Translations under genes and position numbers: made by a program
Notes under the pieces: generated by a model
What the model was told of the DNA's origin: nothing
The model's database searches: none
What the model saw: the letters and a program-made list of their open reading frames with translations, nothing else
Shown: positions 19,501 to 27,050 of the stretch, piece after piece
How the letters are laid out: every line of letters begins with the position of its first letter
Position numbering within the stretch: the stretch's first letter is position 1
DNA from: Streptomyces sp. NBC_01707
GTDB lineage: Bacteria; Actinomycetota; Actinomycetes; Streptomycetales; Streptomycetaceae
NCBI RefSeq assembly: GCF_041438805.1
Contig: NZ_CP109190.1
Location: 4,836,001 to 4,900,000 of the forward strand
Direction: 5' to 3'
DNA: 64,000 nt

Positions 19501-19737
19501 CGCTTGGTCGAGGCGACCGGCGAACCCGCGCTGGGCCTCGTTCGGGTCGCCGCCGTAGACGGTGAGCAGCTCGCTCCACTCGTCGGGCTGGGTCGCCCCG
19601 ATGAAGGTGAACAACTCATTGGTGTCCAGGCCGAGATCGGCCCGGTAATCCTGCGGACGCGCCTCGCGCCAGCCGCGCTCGACCATGGCGGCGACTATGG
19701 CATCACCGAAGGCGGACTCCGTGTGGATGGGACTCAT
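16540..19737 (-). CDS. hsdR: Type I restriction enzyme R subunit (HsdR)
   Basis: A 1,065-residue motor-endonuclease subunit. The N-terminal nuclease has DLALFLNGIPVATAELKN (~143-161), matching the D...ExK catalytic pattern of HsdR. The translocase core shows Walker A ASAGSGKSNTIGW (~310), DEAH in IIVDEAHSSQ (~440), FTATPK (~508) and the second RecA lobe with ILVVAEKYQTGFDQP (~740) and LSRLNR. It cleaves DNA after ATP-driven translocation when HsdM/HsdS bind unmethylated sites. ATG at 19737 is 2 nt downstream of the hsdS stop, so M, S and R are translationally coupled. Length is normal for the family, with no frameshift. Confidence 0.95.
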   Translation of the reverse strand: MSPIHTESAFGDAIVAAMVERGWREARPQDYRADLGLDTNELFTFIGATQPDEWSELLTVYGGDPNEAQRGFAGRLDQAIATNGLLDVVRNGVKDRGVLLRVAYFKPNLVAHDSVLDGYRANRLTVVRELEYATKQADWGNRLDLALFLNGIPVATAELKNPLTKQGVEQAKEQYRTDRDPTELIFTRRVVANFAVDPDLVFVATQLKGKNTRFLPFNTGSNGPGQPGGAGNPAPTAYGTYATSYLWEQVWQPDNWLDLLQRFVHLHKSKTPGGGTTKTMVFPRFQQWDAVKKLTTHAATHGAGYDYLVMASAGSGKSNTIGWLAHRLSDLHTPTDPSELDAEAVAKGLKPGVPVFDKVIVITDRRNLDAQLRETVGNFEQTAGLVVKIDEKHGAKGEQLAKALSRDTGKIVTVTLHSFPALLDYLQRNPTEIQGSRFAIIVDEAHSSQSGDAATAVRSALRDLGLDSDSDDAGVTTVKAEAATLDEQLKKRAEQRSRATNLSYFAFTATPKAKTLELFGTLQDIDGKATYRPFHTYSMRQAIEEGFILDPLRNYVTYNTYWKLVNQNPDEREVDPSKANSLLARYALTHDSTVAQHAQVIVEHFVAHSRGRLGGRAKSMVVTPSRQSAVEMARAIKSYIKDRDYDSKYPDLGVLVAFSGSLTLDGEETTEPKENGGLSESALPKAFAYTRADDKAARAGGAGQREYRILVVAEKYQTGFDQPLLTTMYVNKTLTGISAVQTLSRLNRTAERKTQADLAVLDFVNDADDIQDSFRPYFEEANTLPSDPNLLYTAQSRVMRAAILSGQEMDEFAAAYFAAKDKAAGSQSKWEKLHAELYRLLSPAVARFTPLLESEDEDDQETAEGFRADLNDYVRKYGFLAQIVPYQDAELERLHLYGRYLLNRLPRRADGGVDIGEIDLSHMRVEKTGEYDVSLTAEGPTTMQGFGDGSGGAKEAEKSLLSQLIEKFNERFGTEFTEQDVIRPFEEAKADPKVRAAAVVNDEDNFGLVFDNVFADKMADHIDTIAGMGRQYFGPDKGFKSSLDRSARKAAWRMIRREEGLDDDV

Positions 19738-19739
19738 GG

Positions 19740-20981
19740 CTACGCGGTGACTCCGTCCGTTACGTTGCGTCCGCTGGCGGTGGAGACGTCGAACTGTCCG
19801 GTTACGGCGGCGGTGATCAAGGCTTGGCGGCGTTCGGCAATAAAAGATTTCTTTCGCGCGATGGCAGACAAGAGCCTTCGGTTTTCGTGCTCATGCGCGC
19901 TCACGCGGCGTGCTAGGTCTCGCCGTCCGGAATCAGTTTCCGGAAGCCAAACCGTGAAATGCGTGATATCTGACATGTTCAAAGCGGGCTGAGCGGCGGC
20001 ACCACTGGTGGCGAGTTCTGCCTGAATTCTGAAGTCGCGACTGCGCACCCAGGAAGCGATCATCTGAGGAGAAATCCCCGAGGCCAGCTGAACGCGGGCC
20101 AACGCGCGGCTTATGTTGAAGCCGTCGATTTCAGGAGGTGCCACATCACACCGACCGATCGTCGCTCCAACCACGGTGATCAGCAGATCGCCAGGAGAGA
20201 TGCGTGTCCGCTTGTACTCCTGGGCCTGTTCATCTTCGATCCTGGGCAGTCTGTCGAGATCCATATCTAGCCTCCCGAGATCGCTGACGCGAATCAAGGG
20301 GACACCGACATCTGCGAACTTCGGGACCAGTACTCCATAGCATGGGTTGGACTGCATGAGGTGCCGGAAGCGATACTCCCGGCGTCCATCTCCTTGGGTG
20401 AAGAACTGGGTCATGAGTGCTTCGGAACGTTCGCGAAGCAGAGTAACCTGCCGCGCCCCTAGCGTCGCAAGGTTGTCGATGCGGGAGGTCTCGGTGTCGA
20501 GGAAGTCGGCGATGCGGCGCTGCTCCGCTGCTTCGGGGGCCCGCAGCGCAATGTTGGAATAACGCTCAGCGTTGAAGTTCTGAATGGTGGACGCGACGGC
20601 CTCCGAGTGCACGACCTCCTGGAAGGGCAGAGACTGGGTCGCGTAGTAAAGGAAGCGCGGATCGACATCGTTCCGGGGACGGAATCGAATCAGAAACCCC
20701 GCAAAAGTCTGCCCGTTCGCCTCGCGCGGAACCAGGAACGAGCGGCCCAGCGTTCCGCTCCGGGAGAGCAGGACATCGCCTGGGCGGAGTCGATGGCGGG
20801 GTTCCACTACCAAATCGACGTGGACGCCGTTCTCCGGAGCAGAAAGCGATCCGTCGGACGAGATGTCGGAGGTGCGGATCAGGCGTACGCCGGACTGGCT
20901 GTACTGATCTGCGGAAACGTTGAGACCATATTGGCCCGTGTCCATGCACAGATGCTTCAGACGCGTGTCGACCCAGCTCAT
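19740..20981 (-). CDS. hsdS: Type I restriction enzyme specificity subunit (HsdS)
   Basis: A 413-residue specificity subunit with two half-repeats: a first target-recognition domain (VRLIRTSDI..., PGDVLLSRSGTLGRSFLV) closed by a conserved helix EQRRIADFLDTETSRID (~200), and a second (VPLIRVSDLGRLDMDLD, PGDLLITVVGATIGRCDVAP) closed by a helix ending SFIAERRQALITAAVTGQFD. The ATG at 20981 was chosen because it forms an ATGA overlap with the hsdM stop; the frame is open further upstream but only as antisense shadow of hsdM. Its base composition is visibly less GC-rich than that of hsdM and hsdR, as expected for exchangeable recognition domains. Confidence 0.93.
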   Translation of the reverse strand: MSWVDTRLKHLCMDTGQYGLNVSADQYSQSGVRLIRTSDISSDGSLSAPENGVHVDLVVEPRHRLRPGDVLLSRSGTLGRSFLVPREANGQTFAGFLIRFRPRNDVDPRFLYYATQSLPFQEVVHSEAVASTIQNFNAERYSNIALRAPEAAEQRRIADFLDTETSRIDNLATLGARQVTLLRERSEALMTQFFTQGDGRREYRFRHLMQSNPCYGVLVPKFADVGVPLIRVSDLGRLDMDLDRLPRIEDEQAQEYKRTRISPGDLLITVVGATIGRCDVAPPEIDGFNISRALARVQLASGISPQMIASWVRSRDFRIQAELATSGAAAQPALNMSDITHFTVWLPETDSGRRDLARRVSAHEHENRRLLSAIARKKSFIAERRQALITAAVTGQFDVSTASGRNVTDGVTA

Positions 20982-22987
20982 TCTGTCACCTCCCCCAAGA
21001 GCTGCTGAATCTCCGCCTCCAGCGACTTCAACTCCGCGTCGATCTCCGCCAGCGGCCTCGGCGGCTTGTACACGTAGAAGTGCCGCGTGAACGGGATCTC
21101 GTAGCCGATCTTGGTCTTCGTGTGGTCGATCCACGCATCCGGCACGTGCGGCAGCACCTCGCGCTTGAGGTACCCCTCGACGTCCTCGCCGAGCGGGACG
21201 TTCTCGTAGTCGCGCAGGTCCGTGTCCGGCTCCGGTTCGCCCTTGACCTTCTGGACCTCGCCCTCCGGGTCCCGGACGCCGACCGCCTCCCGTACCGCCT
21301 TTGCGAACGGTGCTCCCGTGGGCCACGTCAGGCCGGCCGAGACCACCGCGTCCTTGAGCGCGATGAACGCCTCGGACTTCGTCGTCCAGGACGAGCCGGT
21401 CAACGTACGCACCGCCGCGACGAATTCCTCGCTCCGCTCCAGCTTCGCGACCGGCTTGGCCTCCGCCAGCGCCGCCAACGTCTCCTCCGTCGCCTCGAAG
21501 CCCAGCTTCAGGGGGCGTTCGACGGTGATGCGCTGGTAGCCGAAGTCCTCGTTGACGAAGACCTTGACCTTGCCGTGCAGCGGGTGCTCGGGTTCCTTGG
21601 CTACCTGGACGGCCTCCGCGTACAGCCGGGTGATGTCGGCGATGTGGTCGGGGCGGCCGTTCGTTCCGTCGCCGAGCTCCTTACGCTTGTCGCCGAGCGA
21701 CTTGCGCATCTTCTGCCACTGGTCGCGAGCGTCGAGCAGGACGACCTTGCCCTTGTGGTCGGCGTCCTTGCGGTTGGTGAGGATCCAGAAGTACGTGGAG
21801 ATGCCGGTGTTGTAGAAGAGCTGGTCCGGGAGGGCGACGATGGCCTCCAGCCAGTCGTTCTCCAGGATCCAGCGGCGGATGTTGGACTCGCCGGACTCGG
21901 CCGCGCCCGCGAAGAGCGGGGAGCCGTTGAAGACGATGGCGATGCGGGAGCCGCCCCCGCCGTTCACGTCCACCGGCTTCATCTTCGAGATCATGTGCTG
22001 GAGGAAGAGCAGCGAGCCGTCGTTGATGCGCGGCAGGCCTGCGCCGAAGCGGCCGGCGTCGCCGAGCGACTTGTGCTCGTACTCGACATCCTCCTTGACC
22101 TTCTTCCACTCCACGCCGAACGGCGGGTTGGCGAGGATGTAGTCGAACGTGCGGCGGGCGTGGCCGTCGTCGGAGAAGGAGTTGCCGAAGCGGATGTTCT
22201 CGGGGTCCTGGCCCTTGATCATGAGGTCGGAGCGGCAAATCGCCCAGGACTCGGGGTTGAGCTCCTGCCCGTACACCTCGACCGTCGCGTCCGGGTTGAG
22301 GGCCTTGATGCGGTCGTCGGCGGCGCTGAGCATGCCGCCCGTGCCGCAGGCCGGGTCCATGACCGTGCGGACGACACCGGGCAGGCTGAGGGCGTCCGCG
22401 TCGGGCGCCACCAGCAGGTTGACCATCAGCTTGATGACCTCGCGCGGGGTGAAGTGCTCACCCGCGGTCTCGTTCGACTGCTCGGAGAAGCGGCGGATCA
22501 ACTCCTCGAAGATGTAGCCCATGTTGTGGTTGGGCACGACATCAGGGTGCAGGTCGAGGTCGGTGAACTTGCCGATGACCTGGTAGAGGAGGTTCGCGCC
22601 GTCGAGCTTCCTGACCTGCTGGTTGAACTCGTACTTGTCGAGGACCTCGCGGGCGTTGTCGGAGAAGGCGCCGACGTAAATCTGCAGGTTCTTCGCCGCG
22701 TTCTGCGGGTCGGCCGCGATCTTCCGCAGCGTGAGGTCGCTCTTGTTGTAGAAGGATTGACCCGAGGCGCGGCGCAGGAAGTGGTCGGTGTCGATCTCCT
22801 GGCCTGCGAACTTGGCGACGGTCTCGACGACCTTCTCGCGCGTCGGCTCCAGGACGCATTCCAGGCGGCGCAGCACGGTGAGCGGCAGGATGACCTTGCC
22901 GTAGTCGGACTGTTTGTAGTCGCCGCGCAGGAGGTCGGCGACGGACCAGGCGTGGTTCGCCAGCTCCGTGTGCTTGCTGCTGTTCAA
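20978..22987 (-). CDS. hsdM: Type I DNA methyltransferase subunit (HsdM)
   Basis: A 669-residue N6-adenine methyltransferase. The N-terminal helical domain (HAWSVADLLRGDYKQSDYGK, typical HsdM_N) is followed by the SAM-binding motif VMDPACGTGGML (~208) and catalytic motif IV NPPFGVEWK (~285). The C-terminus includes PDAWIDHTKTKIGYEIPFTRHFYVYKP, which is characteristic of this HsdM group, and a final helix that probably binds HsdS. ATG at 22987. It overlaps hsdS by 4 nt and starts 90 bp downstream of the second methyltransferase gene. Role: methylation of host target sites and part of the M2S and R2M2S complexes. Confidence 0.95.
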   Translation of the reverse strand: MNSSKHTELANHAWSVADLLRGDYKQSDYGKVILPLTVLRRLECVLEPTREKVVETVAKFAGQEIDTDHFLRRASGQSFYNKSDLTLRKIAADPQNAAKNLQIYVGAFSDNAREVLDKYEFNQQVRKLDGANLLYQVIGKFTDLDLHPDVVPNHNMGYIFEELIRRFSEQSNETAGEHFTPREVIKLMVNLLVAPDADALSLPGVVRTVMDPACGTGGMLSAADDRIKALNPDATVEVYGQELNPESWAICRSDLMIKGQDPENIRFGNSFSDDGHARRTFDYILANPPFGVEWKKVKEDVEYEHKSLGDAGRFGAGLPRINDGSLLFLQHMISKMKPVDVNGGGGSRIAIVFNGSPLFAGAAESGESNIRRWILENDWLEAIVALPDQLFYNTGISTYFWILTNRKDADHKGKVVLLDARDQWQKMRKSLGDKRKELGDGTNGRPDHIADITRLYAEAVQVAKEPEHPLHGKVKVFVNEDFGYQRITVERPLKLGFEATEETLAALAEAKPVAKLERSEEFVAAVRTLTGSSWTTKSEAFIALKDAVVSAGLTWPTGAPFAKAVREAVGVRDPEGEVQKVKGEPEPDTDLRDYENVPLGEDVEGYLKREVLPHVPDAWIDHTKTKIGYEIPFTRHFYVYKPPRPLAEIDAELKSLEAEIQQLLGEVTE

Positions 22988-23077
22988 GAGGTCCCGGCTT
23001 CCTTCCGAAGAGCACCGTCCGAGCGTGGGACGGCAGGGATCCAGTGTGGTCGTGTGCGGTGGGTCGCGTGGGGCGTT

Positions 23078-25333
23078 TCAGGCGGAACGGCTGTCCGGGG
23101 TGTGCGGTGGCAGGAGTACGCCGGCGGTGAGGCCGGTGGTCAGGGTGGCCGCGGTGTCGGCGGCGAGGTCGGCGGTTCGGCGGACGGCCGCGCGCAGCTC
23201 GTACACGCGGCGGAAGGCCTCCCCGTAGCGCCTCTGCTCCTCCAAGGGCAGCAGCGGTACGCGCAGGCGGCCCGGTGTGACGTGCACGAGGGTGCTGCCG
23301 GTGGACGCGGAGGCGATGTTGTCCTCGGCGCCGAGGAATCCGGCCAGGAACCACGGGTCGAGGCGGGCCGGGTCGGGGCGCAGTAGGTGGATGTGTGGAC
23401 CGAGCAGTGCTCCGGCGTCCTGGTCCTCCGCGACCCGGGTCATCACGGCCGCGTCGCCGCCGCCCGCGAGGGCGCGTACGAGGACGTCTCCGGCGGCGAC
23501 GGGTTGCGCGGCGTCAGCGTGGATGTCAACGGCCCCGCTGGACGGTGGGTTTCCGAAGGAGATGTCCTGGGCGGTGAGGACCGGCCGGTCCACGGTGCGG
23601 GCGGCGGGTCCCTTGGAGCCTCGTGTGCCGGGCGTCGCCGTCCGCAGCACGGTCAGTGCCCCGCCGCGTGCCAGGTCGGAGACGGTCGCCGTACGCCACT
23701 CGCGGGCTGATGCCCCGGACGGCTGCCACCCGCCGGACGCGGAGGCGGCCGCCAGGGCGGCGACCTGCTCGGCCAGTCGGCCGTGCAGGTCGTGGACGCG
23801 CCCGGCTAGGGCGGCCGGGTCGATGTCGGCCGCGGTCGCCCGCACATGGCGGGCCGGGGTGACGTCGACGACATCGTCGAGGAGGTCGACGAGCGGCACC
23901 GCGCGAGCGACGCCGGGCTCGTCGGCGTAGGTGTCGGGGGCGGTGGTGAACGCGGCCCACTGGCCGAGGACCCGGTCGGTCAGCCCCGCCCAGTCGAAGG
24001 AGGAGACAGAGGCGGAAGAGGCAGGGGCAGAGGGGGCGGCGGAAGAGGAGGAGCCGGATCGGCGAGGGCGCGAGCCACCACGGGCGCCGGCGCCGGCCGT
24101 GGCCGTATCGGTGGTGGACGGCGTGCCCGTGGCGCTGCCCCGCTGTTCACCCTCCCCGTCGACGAACAGGACCGTCGTACGGTCCGTGCCGCCCGGCTCG
24201 GGGCGTTGGAACACCCAGACCTGCAGGCCGATGTGGAGCGGATACGCGGCACGCGCCGGAAGTGAGACGACGGCGCGCAGGGCCCCGCCGCGGATGAGTT
24301 CCCCGCGGATGCGGCGGCCGGAGGAGCGGAAGGCGAGAGCGGGCGGCAGCAGCATGACCGCGTGGCCGCCGGGCTCCAGGTGCGCGAGAGCGTGTTGTAC
24401 CCAGGCCAGTTCGGATTCGAAGCGCGGCGGGAGTCCGTACGCCCACCTTGGGTCGTAGGCCAGCTCGTCATGACCCCAATCGCGGTCGCCGAACGGCGGG
24501 TTGCACAGGACTGCGTCCACCGTGACGTCGGGGAAGGCGTCGGCGCGCAGGCTGTCGCCGACGCGGATCGCCGTCTCGGCCTCGGGCGCGGCGAGCAGCA
24601 GCCGGACCGCGGTGCGCTGGCCCTGGACGGGGAGCGAGTCCTGCCCGAACAGCTCCTGTGCGCCCTGCCGGGCGGCGGCGGCGAGCAGCGTGCCGCTGCC
24701 GCAGGCAGGGTCGAGGACGCTGGACGCGCCGGCGGGCAGGAGCCGTGCCATGAGCAGGGCCAGGCCCTCCGGGGTCTGGTAAACGCCGCTGGCAGCGCCC
24801 TCGTCCAGTTCGCGTTCGGCGAGAACGTCGACGGCGGCCTGTGCCCCCACCTCACGGACGCAACTCAGCAGCGCGCGGACCGCGCCCGCGTCGTCCGGAC
24901 CGTAGCGGACCGGCTCGGCCTCGGGCACAGCGGCTGGGAGCTCGCCCGCGGTCTTCTCCGCTTGGGCGATGAGCTGGTCGTCGGGCGCGGCGGCTAGTTC
25001 GGTCAGCTCGTCGGGCGTGCGGCGGGACGCGGCAGCCACCAGCGGGAACAGTCGCGCGGCCACACCCGAGCCGGGTCCCAGTAGCCGTAGCGCCGTACGC
25101 AGCTCCTCGGTGGGCGAGGCGGTGGAGGTGTGCCCGCGTGCCCGCAGCCATGCCTGGACGGCCGGCAGGTCGTAGAGCGGGCTGGTTTCCGTGCCTCCGC
25201 TGGGGGCCGGGAAGTCGTCGTGGCGGCGGCGCCAGTTGCTGACGGTGGCGCGCGTGACCCCTGCGATGCGGGAGATCTCGGCGGCTGTCACGTGCGCTGA
25301 GGGCGCCAGTTGGGCTGGTGGCTGCTGGGGCAT
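23078..25333 (-). CDS. N6-adenine DNA methyltransferase with N-terminal HTH and C-terminal TRD-like domain
   Basis: A 751-residue protein with three parts: a MerR/excisionase-like helix-turn-helix (TAAEISRIAGVTRATVSNWR, ~16-36); an HsdM-like adenine methyltransferase with motif I LDPACGSGTLLAAA (~206) and motif IV NPPFGDRDWG (~276); and a C-terminal HsdS-like half (~545-745) ending in LPLEEQRRYGEAFRRVYELR. It therefore carries its own single recognition module and needs no separate HsdS. It lies 90 bp upstream of hsdM on the same strand and diverges from the DGQHR gene. It could be a solitary epigenetic methylase, a type IIG/BREX-like modification enzyme without nuclease, or, through its HTH, a self-regulating methylase. 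The Ala/Pro-rich insert near 405-450 is low complexity. Confidence 0.88.
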   Translation of the reverse strand: MPQQPPAQLAPSAHVTAAEISRIAGVTRATVSNWRRRHDDFPAPSGGTETSPLYDLPAVQAWLRARGHTSTASPTEELRTALRLLGPGSGVAARLFPLVAAASRRTPDELTELAAAPDDQLIAQAEKTAGELPAAVPEAEPVRYGPDDAGAVRALLSCVREVGAQAAVDVLAERELDEGAASGVYQTPEGLALLMARLLPAGASSVLDPACGSGTLLAAAARQGAQELFGQDSLPVQGQRTAVRLLLAAPEAETAIRVGDSLRADAFPDVTVDAVLCNPPFGDRDWGHDELAYDPRWAYGLPPRFESELAWVQHALAHLEPGGHAVMLLPPALAFRSSGRRIRGELIRGGALRAVVSLPARAAYPLHIGLQVWVFQRPEPGGTDRTTVLFVDGEGEQRGSATGTPSTTDTATAGAGARGGSRPRRSGSSSSAAPSAPASSASVSSFDWAGLTDRVLGQWAAFTTAPDTYADEPGVARAVPLVDLLDDVVDVTPARHVRATAADIDPAALAGRVHDLHGRLAEQVAALAAASASGGWQPSGASAREWRTATVSDLARGGALTVLRTATPGTRGSKGPAARTVDRPVLTAQDISFGNPPSSGAVDIHADAAQPVAAGDVLVRALAGGGDAAVMTRVAEDQDAGALLGPHIHLLRPDPARLDPWFLAGFLGAEDNIASASTGSTLVHVTPGRLRVPLLPLEEQRRYGEAFRRVYELRAAVRRTADLAADTAATLTTGLTAGVLLPPHTPDSRSA

Positions 25334-25382
25334 GGCGTGGGGTTCCGCACCTCTCGGGCCAGTCGGATAGTGGACGGTTAAC

Positions 25383-25445
25383 AGAATACAGCGGTCGTCA
25401 AGTCCGACAAGCTGTTTGACGATGCTTTCAGTGTCATGCTTATCT
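25383..25445. promoter_or_regulatory. Overlapping divergent promoters with an inverted repeat
   Basis: On the + strand TTGACG (25416-25421) and TTATCT (25440-25445) are 18 nt apart and face the DGQHR gene. On the - strand TTGTCG (25410-25405) and TATTCT (25388-25383) are 16 nt apart and face the methyltransferase gene. The two -35 regions are within a few bases of each other and are bracketed by an inverted repeat TCGTCAA (25395-25401) / TTGACGA (25416-25422). One bound protein, possibly the HTH-methyltransferase, could control both directions. Hexamer matches are only by eye. Confidence 0.4.
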
Positions 25446-25534
25446 AGTCCTGCTTCCGAGTGGAAGCGGCGGCCCGAGGCGCTCTGCTGAGTCCGTGCCG
25501 CGCATCCGATCTCTTCAGCTCCCTGCCGATCCCA

Positions 25535-25574
25535 GCGGGCGTCACGCGCCGCCTGTCCTCTCTCCCACTGCCCC
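25535..25574 (+). repeat. Shared 5' leader element, copy 1 (DGQHR gene)
   Basis: Begins with an 18-nt block, GCGGGCGTCACGCGCCGC (25535-25552), followed by a pyrimidine-rich tract. The same 18 nt plus a similar tract occur upstream of the RNase H gene (26984-27023); over 40 ungapped positions 34 agree. The block ends 54 nt before the ATG, inside the presumed 5' untranslated region. GGCG and CGCC within it can form a short 4-bp hairpin. Confidence 0.7.
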
Positions 25575-25606
25575 CGAGGGCTACCTGCTCGGAAAGGAAG
25601 TCAGCC

Positions 25607-26890
25607 ATGACCATCACTGTCGACTCCTCGCGCCTCTCCCTGGTGCGTGAGGAGTCCACTTACCTGGCGATCCGCACCAGCCAGGGCGGCCGGACCGTCT
25701 ACACGACGCGCATTCCGCTCGCCGACCTCTCGGTCATCCTCACCATCCCGGACCCCGCCAAGCCGGACCCGGACAACCGCAAGGTGGACATCGCCCACGC
25801 CAAGGGCTTCGGCCAGTACCTCGCCGACAACCCCAGGTGGGTGGCTCCGGCCCTCCTCATCCGCGACACCGGCGGCTGCCGCTTCGAGCCGATCAGCGAA
25901 GACGGGTCGGTCGGCTACCTCACCGTCCCGTGGTCCATCGGCGGCATCGGACGCCTGATCACGATCGACGGCCAGCACCGCATCCTCGGGGTCCACCTGG
26001 AGAAGAAGCGCATCACGGACGAGGTCTCCCGCATCGACCGGGAGATCCACCGCGCCAACGATGCCAAGAAGGCGAAGCTGGAGCAGGACCGCGCGGCGCT
26101 GATCGGCCGAATGCAGCGACTCAAGGACGAGTTCGTCGGCATTGACATCTACGTGGAGCCCGACGGCGTCAGCGGCCAGCAGATGTTCGTCGACGTCGCG
26201 GACAACGCCAAGGGGATCTCCGGTGCCGTCCGGGCCCGCTTCGACACCTCGCGCATCGCCAACCGCACGCTCAGCGACATCGTCGTCCACCCCCTCTTCC
26301 TGGGCAAGGTCGACATCGAGCGGGACCGGATGACCCTGATCAACCGCAACCTGATGGGCGCCAAGCACGTCGCCGACATCACGCGGGCCGTCATCGCCGG
26401 TCCCGGTGGCCGTGTCAGCAAGAAGGTCGAGTCGCTGACCGACAACGAGGTCATCGAGAGCGTCCGCGGCTTCTTGGATGTCATCTCCATTGCTTTCACC
26501 GCGCTCGCGGAGATCACTGAGGAGGACGTGGACAACTACGATCCCTCGCTCTCCGTCAAGAAGAAGAACGAGCCGCCGGCTCCCCCCACCAAGGCCATGA
26601 GGCTGCGCGAGTCCTCGCTTCTGGGCTCGGTGGGCATGCTCCGCGTCCTGGGCGGCGTCTACCGCAACCTGAAGGAGGACGGAGCCGAGGACGGTGACAT
26701 CCAGGAGTTCTTCAAGCGGCTCGATCGGCACATGACCGCTCCCGTCACCGAGGACAGCATCTGGCGCACCACGGACGCGAACGAGGACTTCGAGCCGAAC
26801 GCTTCCGCCCCGATCATGCGTCAGCAGAACGTCGTGCACCTGACCAAGGTGATCACGGACTGGTACAAGAAGGCCCCGGCTGCTATCTGA
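25607..26890 (+). CDS. DGQHR-domain protein (DndB-like)
   Basis: A 427-residue protein carrying the family-defining IDGQHRI motif (~119-125), as in DndB and other DGQHR proteins. DndB regulates phosphorothioate DNA-modification operons, but no dndACDE genes are in the window, so this is a stand-alone member. A charged helical stretch follows the motif (RIDREIHRANDAKKAKLEQD, ~140-160), then FVDVADNAKGISGAVRARFD (~190-210), a region common in this family. The ATG at 25607 has a good AAGGAAG ribosome site 6 nt upstream; the open frame further 5' is leader. It diverges from the HTH-methyltransferase and shares a leader element with the next gene. DNA binding or modification control is inferred only. 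Confidence 0.82.
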   Translation: MTITVDSSRLSLVREESTYLAIRTSQGGRTVYTTRIPLADLSVILTIPDPAKPDPDNRKVDIAHAKGFGQYLADNPRWVAPALLIRDTGGCRFEPISEDGSVGYLTVPWSIGGIGRLITIDGQHRILGVHLEKKRITDEVSRIDREIHRANDAKKAKLEQDRAALIGRMQRLKDEFVGIDIYVEPDGVSGQQMFVDVADNAKGISGAVRARFDTSRIANRTLSDIVVHPLFLGKVDIERDRMTLINRNLMGAKHVADITRAVIAGPGGRVSKKVESLTDNEVIESVRGFLDVISIAFTALAEITEEDVDNYDPSLSVKKKNEPPAPPTKAMRLRESSLLGSVGMLRVLGGVYRNLKEDGAEDGDIQEFFKRLDRHMTAPVTEDSIWRTTDANEDFEPNASAPIMRQQNVVHLTKVITDWYKKAPAAI

Positions 26891-26983
26891 CCCACCAGCA
26901 ACACCGGTGCCCCTCCGCAATCTGGCGGATTCCAGGGGTCATTGCACCGCAGTGATGGCGCCTGACACACACGACCAAGCTCG

Positions 26984-27023
26984 GCGGGCGTCACGCGCCG
27001 CTCGCCCTCTTTCCCGCTGTCCC
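26984..27023 (+). repeat. Shared 5' leader element, copy 2 (RNase H gene)
   Basis: Same 18-nt block as at 25535, here at 26984-27001, followed by a CT-rich tract; it ends 49 nt before the ATG at 27051. The position relative to the start codon is nearly the same as in copy 1, while the flanks beyond ~40 nt differ, which argues for conserved function or a duplicated leader rather than a recent large duplication. Confidence 0.7.
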
Positions 27024-27050
27024 GTCGCGAAGACAAGGAGGCAAACTGTC

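Noticed and set aside
21080..23386. 768-codon plus-strand frame opposite hsdM
   Set aside because: Antisense shadow with Val/Leu/Arg/Asp repeats and no motif; hsdM on the other strand is certain.
25607..26890. Complete Dnd phosphorothioate system
   Set aside because: Only a DndB-like DGQHR protein is present; no cysteine desulfurase (dndA), dndC, dndD or dndE frames are near.
26899..26939. Hairpin after the DGQHR gene as a terminator
   Set aside because: TCCGC/GCGGA plus CCCC/GGGG gives only an imperfect stem with a bulge and no T-run; too weak to call.
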